The notes: generated by a model not told the origin, from the sequence alone. A stretch of DNA of 64,000 nucleotides from Flavobacterium taihuense (GCF_019351435.1 NZ_JAHWYN010000001.1:373894-437893), one strand, 5' to 3'. Positions 7,928 to 17,027 are shown, numbered from the stretch's first letter. Numbers and translations are program-made.

Positions 7928-8138
7928 AGGTTTAGTAAAGGTAATAAATTGAATTTATTAAAATAATTTGAAACTGTTTATCATTAATATTTTTAAGTTG
8001 CAAATCTATGATTATTTTTTATAATTGGGAGGGTGCTTCTTGCGATTAAATGCATAATTTAACGTTTAAATAAATTACGACTTCATAAAATAACGTAAAA
8101 ACCTACGGGTTTATTTTTTTATAATATCTTAAAATCAA

Positions 8139-8172
8139 AAAAAAAGCCTTTACGTTATAAATGTAAAGGCTT
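8139..8172 (-). terminator. Terminator of the CAU tRNA
   Basis: AAGCCTTTAC and GTAAAGGCTT form a 10-bp stem. On the minus strand it is followed by nine T, 12 bp past the tRNA. Confidence 0.85.
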
Positions 8173-8183
8173 AATTTTAAATG

Positions 8184-8257
8184 TGGTCCCACCTGGGCTC
8201 GAACCAGGGACCACCTGATTATGAGTCAGGTGCTCTAACCAGCTGAGCTATAGGACC
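8184..8257 (-). tRNA. tRNA with anticodon CAU (elongator Met or Ile2)
   Basis: 74 nt with a full cloverleaf. The acceptor stem GGTCCTA pairs with TGGGACC, the anticodon stem is CCTGA/TCAGG with loop CTCATAA, and the T arm is CCTGG-TTCGAGC-CCAGG. Anticodon CAU reads AUG, or AUA if lysidine-modified. The 5' G1:C72 pair excludes the usual initiator mismatch. I cannot decide between Met and Ile2 by eye. CCA is not encoded. Confidence 0.93.
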
Positions 8258-8394
8258 GGTTAAGAGTTTGCAATATTACTACATTTATTTTATTACTACA
8301 AGTATTTTTAGGGTAGATTTTTGAAGAGTTTAGTGGTTAGTGGGAATCAGTTTTGAAAATAACTGATTATGAATGGACTAAATTCTGAATTTAT

Positions 8395-8796
8395 TTATTT
8401 TATTTCCTGACAGAGTTCGATTAATACGCCATTGGTGCCTTTTGGATGTAAAAAAGCGACTAATTTATTGTCGGCTCCTTTTTTTGGGGTTTCGTTTAGG
8501 ACTGTGAATCCTTCGGATTTGAGGCGTTCAATTTCGGAAAGAATGTCTTCTACGTCAAAAGCGATGTGGTGTATTCCTTCTCCTTTTTTTTCCAGGAACT
8601 TGGCTATGGGGCTTTCGGGATTGGTGGCTTCGAGGAGTTCTATTTTATTGGGTCCGTTCAAGAAGAAAGATGTTTTTACGCCTTCACTGGCGACTTCTTC
8701 TTGTTTATAGGCTGGGGTGCCAAAGAGTTTTTCAAATAACAAATTGGATACTTCAAGGTTTTTGACTGCGATGCCAATGTGTTCTATTTTTCTCAT
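8395..8796 (-). CDS. mce: Methylmalonyl-CoA epimerase (VOC superfamily)
   Basis: Interconverts (R)- and (S)-methylmalonyl-CoA in propionate metabolism. 133 aa from MRKIEHIGIAVKNLEVSN. Upstream codons up to 8880 are open but do not resemble the family. Two beta-alpha-beta-beta-beta modules supply the metal ligands: H at IEHIGIAV, E in KIELLEAT, H in GIHHIAFDV and E in LIELCQE. It stands alone, with its promoter side facing repeat copy B1. Confidence 0.93.
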   Translation of the reverse strand: MRKIEHIGIAVKNLEVSNLLFEKLFGTPAYKQEEVASEGVKTSFFLNGPNKIELLEATNPESPIAKFLEKKGEGIHHIAFDVEDILSEIERLKSEGFTVLNETPKKGADNKLVAFLHPKGTNGVLIELCQEIK

Positions 8797-8859
8797 TGTG
8801 TGATGGTTTGTGTTTTTTATTTTTTTGAATTGTTCCCAAAAAGGACTATTGTTTGTTTT

Positions 8860-8925
8860 TAGCCCTGATGGAAGTGGCATTCCATCTCGTTTTTTCTGCG
8901 AGATGGAATATAGCGGACAGCAGGA
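8860..8925 (+). repeat. Dispersed palindromic repeat, family B, copy 1
   Basis: Starts TAGCCCTGATGGAAGTG, has a central stem ATTCCATCTCG/CGAGATGGAAT, and ends TAGCGGACAGCAGGA. The two ends recur, in the opposite orientation, at 10765-10836 and 37624-37759 with different central hairpins. Confidence 0.75.
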
Positions 8926-9042
8926 ACTTTGTCTCCTAAAAAAGCCTAATCTTTCGCTCCTAATTCTGCTCCTAAATCATAAAACAAATATAAAAAACTT
9001 TATGAGTTTATGACTTTGTAAGGTGGTCTCTCAAAAAAATAG

Positions 9043-9050
9043 TATTTTTG
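9043..9050 (+). promoter_or_regulatory. -7 promoter element for rbfA
   Basis: TATTTTTG ends only 4 bp before the rbfA ATG at 9055, which would give a leaderless or nearly leaderless mRNA. Confidence 0.55.
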
Positions 9051-9054
9051 CAAC

Positions 9055-9447
9055 ATGGAAACAAATAGACAGAAAAAAATAGGTGGGGTGATCCAAAAAG
9101 ATTTGGTTGACATTCTGCAAGGTGAAGTGAGAAAAAATGGAATTACGAATTTGATAATTTCAGTATCCAAAGTTGTTGTGACTACAGATTTGTCTGTGGC
9201 GACGGTGCATTTAAGTATTTTTCCTCAAGAAAAAGCAGCGGAAACGTTGGTGGGGATTAAGGCTAATTCGACTTTAATTAAGCACGATTTATCGCAAAGA
9301 GTACGTTTGCAATTGCGTAAAGTGCCAAATTTGGTTTTCTTTATTGATGACTCTTTGGATTATATCGAGAAGATTGATAATGCCTTGAAAAATCAAGAAA
9401 ATCCGATTGAGAATAGAGATTTGTTGGACAAACGCAGATTTCAATAA
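9055..9447 (+). CDS. rbfA: Ribosome-binding factor A
   Basis: Late maturation factor of the 30S subunit that binds near the 5' end of 16S rRNA. 130 aa with a KH-like fold. It opens METNRQKKIGGVIQKDLVDIL, and the family motifs are visible (VSKVVVTTDLSVATVHLSIF, LRKVPNLVFFIDDSLDYIEKID). A permease gene follows 3 bp after the stop, so the two are translationally coupled or at least cotranscribed. Confidence 0.96.
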   Translation: METNRQKKIGGVIQKDLVDILQGEVRKNGITNLIISVSKVVVTTDLSVATVHLSIFPQEKAAETLVGIKANSTLIKHDLSQRVRLQLRKVPNLVFFIDDSLDYIEKIDNALKNQENPIENRDLLDKRRFQ

Positions 9448-9450
9448 AGT

Positions 9451-10650
9451 TTGAATTTTCCTCTACACATAGCCAAGCGGTATATTTTTAGCAAAAGCAA
9501 AAATAATGCTATCAATATTATTAATCGTATTGCTAGTATGGGAATTATTGTGGGAGCCATGGCATTGTTTGTCGTGCTCTCAGTTTTTACGGGCTTGAAG
9601 GAATTCAGTCTTTCTTTTACCAATGATATTGACCCCGACCTTAAAGTAAGCAGTACGCTTGGAAAATCTTTTTTTATTGTACCCAAACAGGAAGAAGAGA
9701 TTGCAGCAATTGAAGGCGTTGCTTCCTATTCGAAGGTTATTGAAGAGCGAGTATTGTTTACTTTTAATGGAAAACAAGAGGTTACTTACTTAAAAGGTGT
9801 TGATGCTACTTTTAACGCCGTTAGCGATTTTAGTAAAAAATTATACAATGGACAATGGCTAAAACCAGACACCTATCAAGTAGTTGTAGGATATGGCATT
9901 GCTCAAAAGTTCTCGATGGGTTTGTTGGATTATAATAATTCATTCGAGGTTTTTGTGCCAAAACCTGGCAAAGGAACTATTGAAAACCCTGCTCAAGCAT
10001 TTAATTCGACGGATGTTTTTCCAGTTGGAATTTATGCGATTAGCGAAGATTTGGATTCGAAATATGTGTTTGCAGATTTAGGCTTGGCACAGGAATTATT
10101 GGAATACAAAACCAATCAGATTTCTCATCTTGAAATCAAATTAAAGAAAGATGCTGATGAAGCTGCGGTTCTCCAAAAACTGCAGGCAATTTTCAACAAT
10201 AAAATTACCGTAAAAAACAAGGAACAGCTTAATGAAGCTTTGTATAAAATGCTGAATACCGAAAATATTGCGGTATATTTGATATTTACACTTGTAATTA
10301 TTGTGGCGCTTTTTAATTTAATCGGTGCGCTTATCATGATGATTTTGGATAAAAAAGGAAACCTAAAAACACTTTTTAATCTCGGGACTGATATCAAGGA
10401 TTTGCGCAATATATTTTTACTGCAAGGGACACTGCTGAGTGTTTTTGGCGGAATTATCGGTTTGTTATTGGGTATCGTTTTTGTGTTACTGCAGCAACAG
10501 TATGAGTTGATAATGATAACTCCTACACTGGCTTATCCCGTAGTTTTTACTTTTGAAAATGTTTTAATAGTTATGCTAACTATTATTACCCTTGGTTTTA
10601 TTGCTTCGCTGATTGCGAGCAGCCGGGTGAGTAAGAAGCTGTTGGGTTAA
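9451..10650 (+). CDS. LolC/LolE-type ABC transporter permease
   Basis: Inner-membrane permease of the FtsX/MacB superfamily, probably releasing lipoproteins to the outer-membrane carrier. 399 aa. One transmembrane helix near 28-48 (MGIIVGAMALFVVLSVF) is followed by a large periplasmic domain (about 50-270). Three C-terminal helices lie near 275-300, 325-350 and 370-395. The only plausible start is TTG at 9451, 3 bp after rbfA: the family signature FPLHIAKRYIFSKSKNNAINIINRI begins directly there. No ATPase gene lies next to it. Lol function is inferred from family resemblance. Confidence 0.9.
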   Translation: MNFPLHIAKRYIFSKSKNNAINIINRIASMGIIVGAMALFVVLSVFTGLKEFSLSFTNDIDPDLKVSSTLGKSFFIVPKQEEEIAAIEGVASYSKVIEERVLFTFNGKQEVTYLKGVDATFNAVSDFSKKLYNGQWLKPDTYQVVVGYGIAQKFSMGLLDYNNSFEVFVPKPGKGTIENPAQAFNSTDVFPVGIYAISEDLDSKYVFADLGLAQELLEYKTNQISHLEIKLKKDADEAAVLQKLQAIFNNKITVKNKEQLNEALYKMLNTENIAVYLIFTLVIIVALFNLIGALIMMILDKKGNLKTLFNLGTDIKDLRNIFLLQGTLLSVFGGIIGLLLGIVFVLLQQQYELIMITPTLAYPVVFTFENVLIVMLTIITLGFIASLIASSRVSKKLLG

Positions 10651-10764
10651 ATAATCAAAAAAGATTTTTCGCTTTAAATACTCCTGGCAAAAACTACAAA
10701 ACGTCCATTTTTCTAGCATACGAATAATTTGGAGCACCACATTTGAAGTATTCAAGACTATTAG

Positions 10765-10836
10765 TCCTGCTATTCGTTATAATCTTTTTGTTTTTAAAGA
10801 AAAAACAAAAAGGATTTCCACTTCTATCAGGGCTAG
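10765..10836 (-). repeat. Dispersed palindromic repeat, family B, copy 2
   Basis: On the minus strand it starts TAGCCCTGATAGAAGTGG, has a central hairpin AATCCTTTTTGTTTTT with AAAAACAAAAAGATT, and ends ATAGCAGGA. It lies between the convergent 3' ends of the permease and an outer-membrane protein gene and may act as terminator for both. Confidence 0.75.
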
Positions 10837-10897
10837 GCATGCTATTTAGTTTTTCATAGCATAACAAAAAAGAAAAGAAGTACTAATCGAACTCAGG

Positions 10898-11482
10898 CTA
10901 GAAGATATAACCGAATTTGAATTGAACATCAATAATTACTTCATTTTCATCAATGGTGTAATTATAAGATTTGTCAAAAAAATTATGTCTATAGCCAATT
11001 CCAGCAGAACATTCTGAGTAAAAATGCTTACGAATACTTGTTCTTCGGATACCATATTCAGGAATTATAGCAATGAAAGGTGCGACTTCAAAATCTTTGG
11101 TATTGACCAAAGCCATTCTACTGGGAACATAAGTCGTCAAAAGAGAGAAATAATTAGAACCGTTATTTATTGTATTTTTGTTCAAACGACTACGACGGTC
11201 TAAACCATAATACCAACGTGGCTCAATATTAATATACGGTACGATTAAAAAAGACGCTTCCGTTGTGCCATCAGGATATTTCACTGTAGAAGACCCGGTT
11301 GAGAGTCCAATTTCACTTCTTAGTGTAATTTTTCGTTCCAATCGTGTTTCGTTTCGAAAACTAAGACTAACTAATCCAGCCTGTATACTGTTCAAATTTT
11401 TCTCAACCGATACTTTTTCTGATTCTTGTGCTTTTGCTAAAAAACTTATTAAAAATAAACCTAAAACTAAATAATTTTTCAT
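10898..11482 (-). CDS. Exported beta-rich protein, probable outer-membrane barrel
   Basis: 194 aa, not recognised by name. The signal peptide is residues 1-18 (LVLGLFLISFLAKAQ). The rest alternates in short amphipathic strands (NSIQAGLVSLSFRNETRL, SEIGLSTGSS, INIEPRWYYGL, AGIGYRHNFF) and ends with an aromatic residue (VQFKFGYIF), the usual C-terminus of outer-membrane beta-barrels. It stands alone with its own promoter element. Confidence 0.75.
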   Translation of the reverse strand: MKNYLVLGLFLISFLAKAQESEKVSVEKNLNSIQAGLVSLSFRNETRLERKITLRSEIGLSTGSSTVKYPDGTTEASFLIVPYINIEPRWYYGLDRRSRLNKNTINNGSNYFSLLTTYVPSRMALVNTKDFEVAPFIAIIPEYGIRRTSIRKHFYSECSAGIGYRHNFFDKSYNYTIDENEVIIDVQFKFGYIF

Positions 11483-11496
11483 CTTATATTTTTTTG

Positions 11497-11504
11497 CAAA
11501 AGTA
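11497..11504 (-). promoter_or_regulatory. -7 promoter element for the 194-aa barrel gene
   Basis: TACTTTTG on the minus strand, 14 bp before the start codon at 11482. Confidence 0.5.
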
Positions 11505-11541
11505 ATTTTTATTTTACAAAATAAAAGAGAAGAATCAATTA

Positions 11542-12534
11542 TTACACCACCTCATAATCAGCATAAGCCTCTTTAATAACATCCAAATGCGAAAATAATT
11601 CCTCAGGACGGTCTAGGGTTACTAGTTTTTGTCTGTATGTTTTGAACGAATGAATTCCTTTGAAATAATTAGTGTAATGCGGACGAGTTTCAACAATACC
11701 AAGACGTTCTCCTTTCCATTCCATTGCCCAAGTAAGGTGATTGCGAACCGCTTCGACTCTGTCTGCAACTGTTGGTTTTGCTAAATGTTCTCCAGTTTTG
11801 AAGTAATGTTTGATTTCGTTAAAAATCCAAGGATAACCAATAGCGGCGCGACCTATCATTATTCCGTCGATGCCGTATTCATTTTTATAATGCAATGCTT
11901 TTTCGGGAGAATCAATATCGCCATTTCCAAAAATTGGCATTGTGATTCTTGGGTTATTTTTGACACGGGCAATGTGCGACCAGTCGGAATGGCCTTTGTA
12001 CATTTGGGCACGGGTTCTGGCATGGATGCTCAAAGCGGCAACACCAATGTCTTGCAAACGCTCGGCAACTTCATCAATATTTATGGAGCTGTCGTCCCAT
12101 CCTAAACGTGTTTTTACGGTAACCGGCAAATGCGTGCTGTCGATAACGGCTTGTGTCAAACGGATCATTAAATCTACGTCTTTTAAAACTCCGGCACCGG
12201 CTCCTTTGCAAACGACTTTCTTGACAGGACAACCAAAATTGATGTCTATTAGATCAGGGTTTACGGTAGAAACTATTTTTGAGGAAAGTGCCATTGCCTC
12301 TTCGTCTCCACCAAAAATTTGAATTCCCACAGGTCTTTCGTAATCGAAGATGTCTAATTTCATTCGGCTTTTGATGGCGTCGCGGATTAGGCCTTCGGAA
12401 GAAATAAATTCGGAGTACATTAAGTCGGCGCCATGTGTTTTGCACAATCTGCGGAATGGAGGGTCACTCACATCTTCCATAGGCGCTAACAGTAGGGGAA
12501 ATTCGGGTAATATAATGTTGCCAATCTTAATCAT
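11542..12534 (-). CDS. dusB: tRNA-dihydrouridine synthase
   Basis: FMN enzyme that reduces uridines in the D loop of tRNA. 330 aa from MIKIGNIILPEFPLLLAPMED. An ATG 15 codons upstream is rejected because the -7 element at 12552-12559 overlaps that region. Signatures: FMN-barrel opening LLLAPMEDVSDPPFRRLC, catalytic Cys in INFGCPVKKVVCKGAGAGVL, SIHARTRAQMYKG, and GNGDIDSPE followed by GIMIGRAAIGYPW. It converges with the barrel gene on its left only in strand order; both are minus and independently promoted. Confidence 0.94.
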   Translation of the reverse strand: MIKIGNIILPEFPLLLAPMEDVSDPPFRRLCKTHGADLMYSEFISSEGLIRDAIKSRMKLDIFDYERPVGIQIFGGDEEAMALSSKIVSTVNPDLIDINFGCPVKKVVCKGAGAGVLKDVDLMIRLTQAVIDSTHLPVTVKTRLGWDDSSINIDEVAERLQDIGVAALSIHARTRAQMYKGHSDWSHIARVKNNPRITMPIFGNGDIDSPEKALHYKNEYGIDGIMIGRAAIGYPWIFNEIKHYFKTGEHLAKPTVADRVEAVRNHLTWAMEWKGERLGIVETRPHYTNYFKGIHSFKTYRQKLVTLDRPEELFSHLDVIKEAYADYEVV

Positions 12535-12551
12535 CGTCCTTAAATTTTTTG

Positions 12552-12559
12552 CAAAATTA
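12552..12559 (-). promoter_or_regulatory. -7 promoter element for dusB
   Basis: TAATTTTG on the minus strand, 17 bp before the chosen dusB start at 12534. Confidence 0.5.
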
Positions 12560-12635
12560 CGGTTTTTAGACGAATACAAGAAAGAGTAACGAAGAAAGAC
12601 TTCTTATTAAAGGTGTTAGTTTACGAATTCGACAC

Positions 12636-12665
12636 TTTGAAACTCCTGAATTTAAACTATATTTG
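12636..12665 (+). promoter_or_regulatory. Promoter for lepA (-33 TTTG, -7 TATATTTG)
   Basis: TTTG at 12636-12639 and TATATTTG at 12658-12665 with an 18-bp spacer fit the Bacteroidota promoter. Transcription would start near 12670 and give a leader of about 210 nt that contains repeat copy A2. Confidence 0.65.
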
Positions 12666-12686
12666 CAGATTAATTGTCGCTTTACT

Positions 12687-12783
12687 GCGTGAGGGATAGC
12701 AGCGAAAAGCCCACAGTAAAGTGCAGCGATAGCGGAACTTTGCGAGGACTTGTAGCGAATAGCCCGGCCCTTGTGGTCACGCC
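12687..12783 (+). repeat. Dispersed intergenic repeat, family A, copy 2
   Basis: Starts GCGTGAGGGATAGCAGCG, contains GAATAGCCCGGCCC, and ends GTGGTCACGCC. It is shorter than the other two copies and has a different middle. CTTTACTG just at its left edge pairs with CAGTAAAG 26 bp on. It is probably transcribed as part of the lepA leader. Confidence 0.7.
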
Positions 12784-12878
12784 CTCATTACAAAGCACAA
12801 GTTTACATAAAATTTGATATTATTTAGAAGATGACTTGCGGAGCATTGGATGTTCCAAAAAGTAAATAAAAATTACAC

Positions 12879-14675
12879 ATGAAACATATTAGAAATTTTT
12901 GCATCATTGCACATATTGACCACGGAAAAAGTACATTGGCGGATCGTTTATTGGGGGCAACCCAAACAGTAACTGCCCGTGAAGAAAAGGCGCAATTGCT
13001 TGATAATATGGACTTGGAGCGTGAGCGTGGTATCACGATTAAAAGTCATGCCATACAGATGGAATATAAGTATAAAGGGGAAGATTATATCTTGAACCTG
13101 ATTGATACTCCGGGTCACGTGGATTTCTCTTATGAAGTTTCGCGTTCGATTGCGGCTTGTGAAGGTGCGTTATTGATTGTGGATGCTGCACAAAGTATTC
13201 AGGCACAAACGATTTCTAACTTGTATTTAGCTCTTGAAAATGACTTGGAAATTATTCCGGTTTTGAACAAAGTAGATTTACCAAGTGCCAATCCAGAGGA
13301 AGTAAGTGACGATATTATTGACTTGCTTGGATGTAAGTTGGAAGATATTATTCACGCTTCGGGTAAAACTGGTTTTGGTGTAGAAAATATATTGGCTGCG
13401 ATTATTGAAAAAATTCCACCTCCAAAAGGGGTGAAAGACGAGCCTCTTCAGGCTTTGATATTTGATTCGCATTACAATCCGTTTCGTGGTATCGAAGTAA
13501 TTTTCCGTGTAAAAAATGGAGAAATTCGCAAAGGACAAAAAATAAAATTCATGGCTACGGGCAATGAATATTTTGCCGATGAAGTGGGGACTTTGAAATT
13601 GAATCAAGTTCCTAAAAATGTGATTTCGACAGGAGATGTTGGGTATTTGATTTCGGGAATTAAAGAAGCCAAAGAAGTAAAAGTAGGAGATACGATTACG
13701 GATGCCAAAACGCCTACAACGAATATGATTACTGGTTTTGAGGATGTAAAACCAATGGTATTTGCCGGGATTTATCCTGTAGATACAGAAGATTATGAGG
13801 ATTTGCGTTCTTCTATGGAAAAACTGCAATTGAATGATGCTTCATTGGTATTTGTTCCCGAAAGTTCTGCGGCTTTGGGATTTGGTTTCCGATGTGGATT
13901 CTTAGGAATGTTGCACATGGAGATTATTCAAGAACGATTGGAGCGTGAGTTTGATATGACGGTAATCACTACGGTTCCGAACGTTTCGTATTTGGCTTAC
14001 ACCAAAAAGCATCCGGAAACTGCTTTTATAGTTAACAATCCATCTGATTTACCAGAACCATCTCGCTTAGACCGAGTTGAGGAGCCTTATATTAAAGCAA
14101 CTATTATTACTAAAGCTGACTTTGTTGGAAATGTAATGAGTTTGTGTATTGAAAAACGGGGTCAAATTACGAATCAGACGTATTTGACAACAGAGCGCGT
14201 AGAGTTAAATTTCGATATGCCTTTGGCGGAGATTGTATTTGATTTTTACGACAGATTGAAAACAGTTTCAAAAGGCTATGCTTCATTTGATTATTCTCCA
14301 ATTGGAATGAAAACTTCAAAATTAGTTCGATTGGATGTTTTATTGAATGGTCAAACAGTTGATGCGCTTTCTGCGTTGATTCACGAAGACAATGCGTATA
14401 ACATTGGTAAAAAAATGACCGAGAAATTGCGTGAATTGATTCCGAGACAACAATTTGATATTCCTATTCAAGCGGCGATTGGTGCTAAAATTATTGCACG
14501 TGAAACGATTAAGGCCTTACGAAAAGACGTTACTGCCAAATGTTACGGTGGGGATATTTCCCGTAAACGTAAATTGTTGGAAAAACAGAAAAAAGGTAAA
14601 AAGCGTATGCGCCAAGTAGGAAATGTTGAAATTCCGCAAGAAGCGTTTATGGCGGTATTAAAATTGAATGATTAA
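12879..14675 (+). CDS. lepA: Elongation factor 4 (LepA)
   Basis: Ribosome-dependent GTPase that back-translocates stalled ribosomes or aids 30S biogenesis. 598 aa, full length. The G domain has P loop [15 protein letters not shown] (about 11-25), [15 protein letters not shown] (about 76-90) and NKVDLPSA (about 131-138). EF-G-like domains II, III and V follow, and the LepA-specific C-terminal region includes [20 protein letters not shown] and [17 protein letters not shown]. It has a long leader holding a dispersed repeat and ends in a hairpin terminator. Confidence 0.98.
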   Translation: MKHIRNFCIIAHIDHGKSTLADRLLGATQTVTAREEKAQLLDNMDLERERGITIKSHAIQMEYKYKGEDYILNLIDTPGHVDFSYEVSRSIAACEGALLIVDAAQSIQAQTISNLYLALENDLEIIPVLNKVDLPSANPEEVSDDIIDLLGCKLEDIIHASGKTGFGVENILAAIIEKIPPPKGVKDEPLQALIFDSHYNPFRGIEVIFRVKNGEIRKGQKIKFMATGNEYFADEVGTLKLNQVPKNVISTGDVGYLISGIKEAKEVKVGDTITDAKTPTTNMITGFEDVKPMVFAGIYPVDTEDYEDLRSSMEKLQLNDASLVFVPESSAALGFGFRCGFLGMLHMEIIQERLEREFDMTVITTVPNVSYLAYTKKHPETAFIVNNPSDLPEPSRLDRVEEPYIKATIITKADFVGNVMSLCIEKRGQITNQTYLTTERVELNFDMPLAEIVFDFYDRLKTVSKGYASFDYSPIGMKTSKLVRLDVLLNGQTVDALSALIHEDNAYNIGKKMTEKLRELIPRQQFDIPIQAAIGAKIIARETIKALRKDVTAKCYGGDISRKRKLLEKQKKGKKRMRQVGNVEIPQEAFMAVLKLND

Positions 14676-14676
14676 A

Positions 14677-14833
14677 GCCTCCTAGCCCCCGAAGCGGGAA
14701 TTGGAATAAAAATATAGAAAACCTGATGATGTAAAAATTGTCAGGTTTTTTTTATTGAATTATTAATAAAGAAAAAAACCTTACGACTAAAATCATCAGG
14801 CTGTATTTGTTCCCCCTTCGGGGGCTAGGGGGC
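14677..14833. repeat. Inverted repeat flanking the lepA/PfkB-gene 3' ends
   Basis: 24-nt arms at 14677-14700 and 14810-14833 are inverted copies with two mismatches around the core CTAGCCCCCGAAG. They flank the terminator between two convergent genes. The right arm also folds on itself (CCCCCTTCGGGGG). Confidence 0.7.
14718..14753 (+). terminator. Terminator of lepA
   Basis: AACCTGA and TCAGGTT stem with a 14-nt loop, then a run of eight T. Confidence 0.75.
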
Positions 14834-14841
14834 TTCCTTTT

Positions 14842-15774
14842 TTATTTATCCTTCAACCAATCAAACAAGCGTTGTGCATCTGAACCTTTGAACAATTGCG
14901 TCCCTTCGTTCATCGTGGCTGCAGACCCACAGGCAACACCCCAACGGATTACTTCTTTTAAGCTTTTATTTTGCGAAAGCGCCCAAACCATTCCACCAAC
15001 CATACTGTCACCGGCACCAACGGTACTTTTCTTGGCGACATTGGGAGCCGGAGCAAATTCATAATTGTCTTTGGTTACGAGAACAGCTCCTTGAGGCCCG
15101 AGTGAAACCACTACAATTTCAGCACCGCCCTTGGCTATGATTTGTTTGGCCGCTTCATTGACTTCTTCCATTTCTAATCGTTCAACGCCTATTAATTTGG
15201 CGAGTTCCCCAACGTTTGGTTTGATAAGATAAGCTCCCGTTTCTAAAACTTTATTCAAGGCTTCTCCTGAGGTATCTACTATCAATTTTGAATTGGATTT
15301 TTTAGCGATTTCGGCAACTTTTTTATAAAAATCAGAAGACAAACCTTCGTTAAGACTACCACTGGCAACCATGAATTTAGGCTTTAAGTTGGCTATGGTA
15401 TTCAGTACAGTTTGTTCTTCTTCATCGGTGATTTCTCCTCCGGTAAAACCAAAACGATATTGGGAATTGGTATTGTCATCTACTGCTACAAAACTTTCTC
15501 TAGTCCAGGTTTGAATAGGAATAGCTTGAAAGGTAATGGCTTCTTTGGCAACCAATTCTTCCAACATTTTGCCCAACGGTCCTCCAGAAGTGAACACTGC
15601 TAAAGATAATCCTCCCAAACGAGAAATAGCTTTGGAAACATTGATTCCGCCACCTCCAGCATCAAAACGAGGTTCCGAACAACGAATTTTCTGTTCGGCA
15701 ACCAATCCTTTAAAATGGGTGCTTTTGTCTAATGCGGGATTTACAGTGAGAGTAACAATGTCGTATGTGTTCAT
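14842..15774 (-). CDS. PfkB-family phosphofructokinase (1-phosphofructokinase type)
   Basis: Ribokinase-superfamily sugar-phosphate kinase, most like LacC/FruK/PfkB enzymes that phosphorylate fructose phosphates or tagatose-6-phosphate. 310 aa. N-terminal VTLTVNPALDKSTHFKG, substrate region RFDAGGGGINVSKAISRLGG (about 36-55), and the ATP-anion hole with catalytic Asp in STVGAGDSMVGG (GAGD about 253-256). No PTS fructose genes are adjacent, so the substrate (fructose-6-P or fructose-1-P) is open. Confidence 0.9.
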   Translation of the reverse strand: MNTYDIVTLTVNPALDKSTHFKGLVAEQKIRCSEPRFDAGGGGINVSKAISRLGGLSLAVFTSGGPLGKMLEELVAKEAITFQAIPIQTWTRESFVAVDDNTNSQYRFGFTGGEITDEEEQTVLNTIANLKPKFMVASGSLNEGLSSDFYKKVAEIAKKSNSKLIVDTSGEALNKVLETGAYLIKPNVGELAKLIGVERLEMEEVNEAAKQIIAKGGAEIVVVSLGPQGAVLVTKDNYEFAPAPNVAKKSTVGAGDSMVGGMVWALSQNKSLKEVIRWGVACGSAATMNEGTQLFKGSDAQRLFDWLKDK

Positions 15775-15880
15775 TTTTTGTTTTTTAAGAGATTAAAGAT
15801 GCAAAAAAAATATGGGAATCAGATGAAAAAGGCTTCGTAAAATCATATCAATTTTAAATTTATAAAGCAAATCAACTTCG

Positions 15881-15888
15881 TACCTTTG
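15881..15888 (+). promoter_or_regulatory. -7 promoter element for thiL
   Basis: TACCTTTG followed by CA, 39 bp before the thiL start. Confidence 0.55.
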
Positions 15889-15926
15889 CAGCCTTGGTAA
15901 AAACCAAAAAGCAATAAATAAACAAA

Positions 15927-16973
15927 ATGATTGAAGATAAAACTCCGCAACGTACCAGCATAGCACAATTAGGTGAATTTGGATTAATAGACCATTTAAC
16001 GAAGAACTTCGAAATTACCCAGCCTTCTACACTAAAAGGAATTGGAGATGACGCAGCTGTATTGGATTTCAAAGAGAAAAAAGTGATTGTTTCAACCGAT
16101 TTATTGATCGAAGGAGTCCATTTTGATTTGGCTTATATGCCTTTAAAACATTTAGGATACAAAGCTGTTGTAGTTAATGTATCTGATATCTGCGCGATGA
16201 ATGCCAGACCAACACAAATTACTGTTTCTATAGCGGTGTCTAATCGCTTTCCATTGGAAGCATTAGAAGAATTATATGAAGGAATTGCACACGCAGCCCA
16301 AGAATACAAAGTCGATGTAATCGGGGGAGATACAACCTCTTCTCAAAAAGGATTAATAATTAGTATTACTGCTCTTGGTGAAGCAGAGGAGGATGAAATT
16401 GTGTATCGAAATGGTGCAAAAAAAACCGATTTATTAATAGTAACGGGAGATATTGGAGCCGCTTATATGGGATTGCAGGTATTGGAACGTGAGAAACAAG
16501 TTTTTCAAGTCAATCCTAATTCACAACCTGATTTGGATGCATATACCTATTTGATTGAGCGCCAATTAAAACCAGAAGCCCGTAAAGATGTGCGTACTTT
16601 ATTGCATGCTTTAGAAATAAAACCAACTGCTATGATTGATATTTCTGATGGATTGTCTTCAGAGATTATGCATCTGTGCAAACAATCAGGGGTTGGTTGC
16701 AATTTGTATGAGGATAAATTGCCAATTGACCCTCAATTTATCAATGTTTGCGAAGAATTTAATATTGATAGTACAACAGTAGCGATTAATGGAGGAGAGG
16801 ATTATGAATTACTTTTTACCATTGCTATGGATGATTTTGAAAAAATTAAAGGAAATCCAAATTTCAGCATCATTGGGCACATGACTCAAGAAAGCGAAGG
16901 GATTCATCTTATAACCAGAGCTAATACTAAAATCCCTTTAAAAGCAAGGGGTTGGGATGCTATAAGCGAATAA
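15927..16973 (+). CDS. thiL: Thiamine-monophosphate kinase
   Basis: Phosphorylates thiamine monophosphate to the active diphosphate. 348 aa, usual length. Family marks: GIGDDAAVLDF near 41-51, VVSTDLLIEGVHFDL, GYKAVVVNVSDICAMNARP, VIGGDTTSSQKG, and the C-terminal INGGEDYELLFTI. It stands alone between a promoter element and a terminator. Confidence 0.96.
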   Translation: MIEDKTPQRTSIAQLGEFGLIDHLTKNFEITQPSTLKGIGDDAAVLDFKEKKVIVSTDLLIEGVHFDLAYMPLKHLGYKAVVVNVSDICAMNARPTQITVSIAVSNRFPLEALEELYEGIAHAAQEYKVDVIGGDTTSSQKGLIISITALGEAEEDEIVYRNGAKKTDLLIVTGDIGAAYMGLQVLEREKQVFQVNPNSQPDLDAYTYLIERQLKPEARKDVRTLLHALEIKPTAMIDISDGLSSEIMHLCKQSGVGCNLYEDKLPIDPQFINVCEEFNIDSTTVAINGGEDYELLFTIAMDDFEKIKGNPNFSIIGHMTQESEGIHLITRANTKIPLKARGWDAISE

Positions 16974-16994
16974 AACTCATAACTACACACACAC

Positions 16995-17027
16995 AAAGCC
17001 GTCTCATACTTGAGGCGGCTTTTTTTG
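16995..17027 (+). terminator. Terminator of thiL
   Basis: AAAGCCGTCTCA and TGAGGCGGCTTT stem (one mismatch), TACT loop, then T7. Confidence 0.85.

Noticed and set aside
12254..12445. Minus-strand frame inside dusB
   Set aside because: Shadow frame of dusB.
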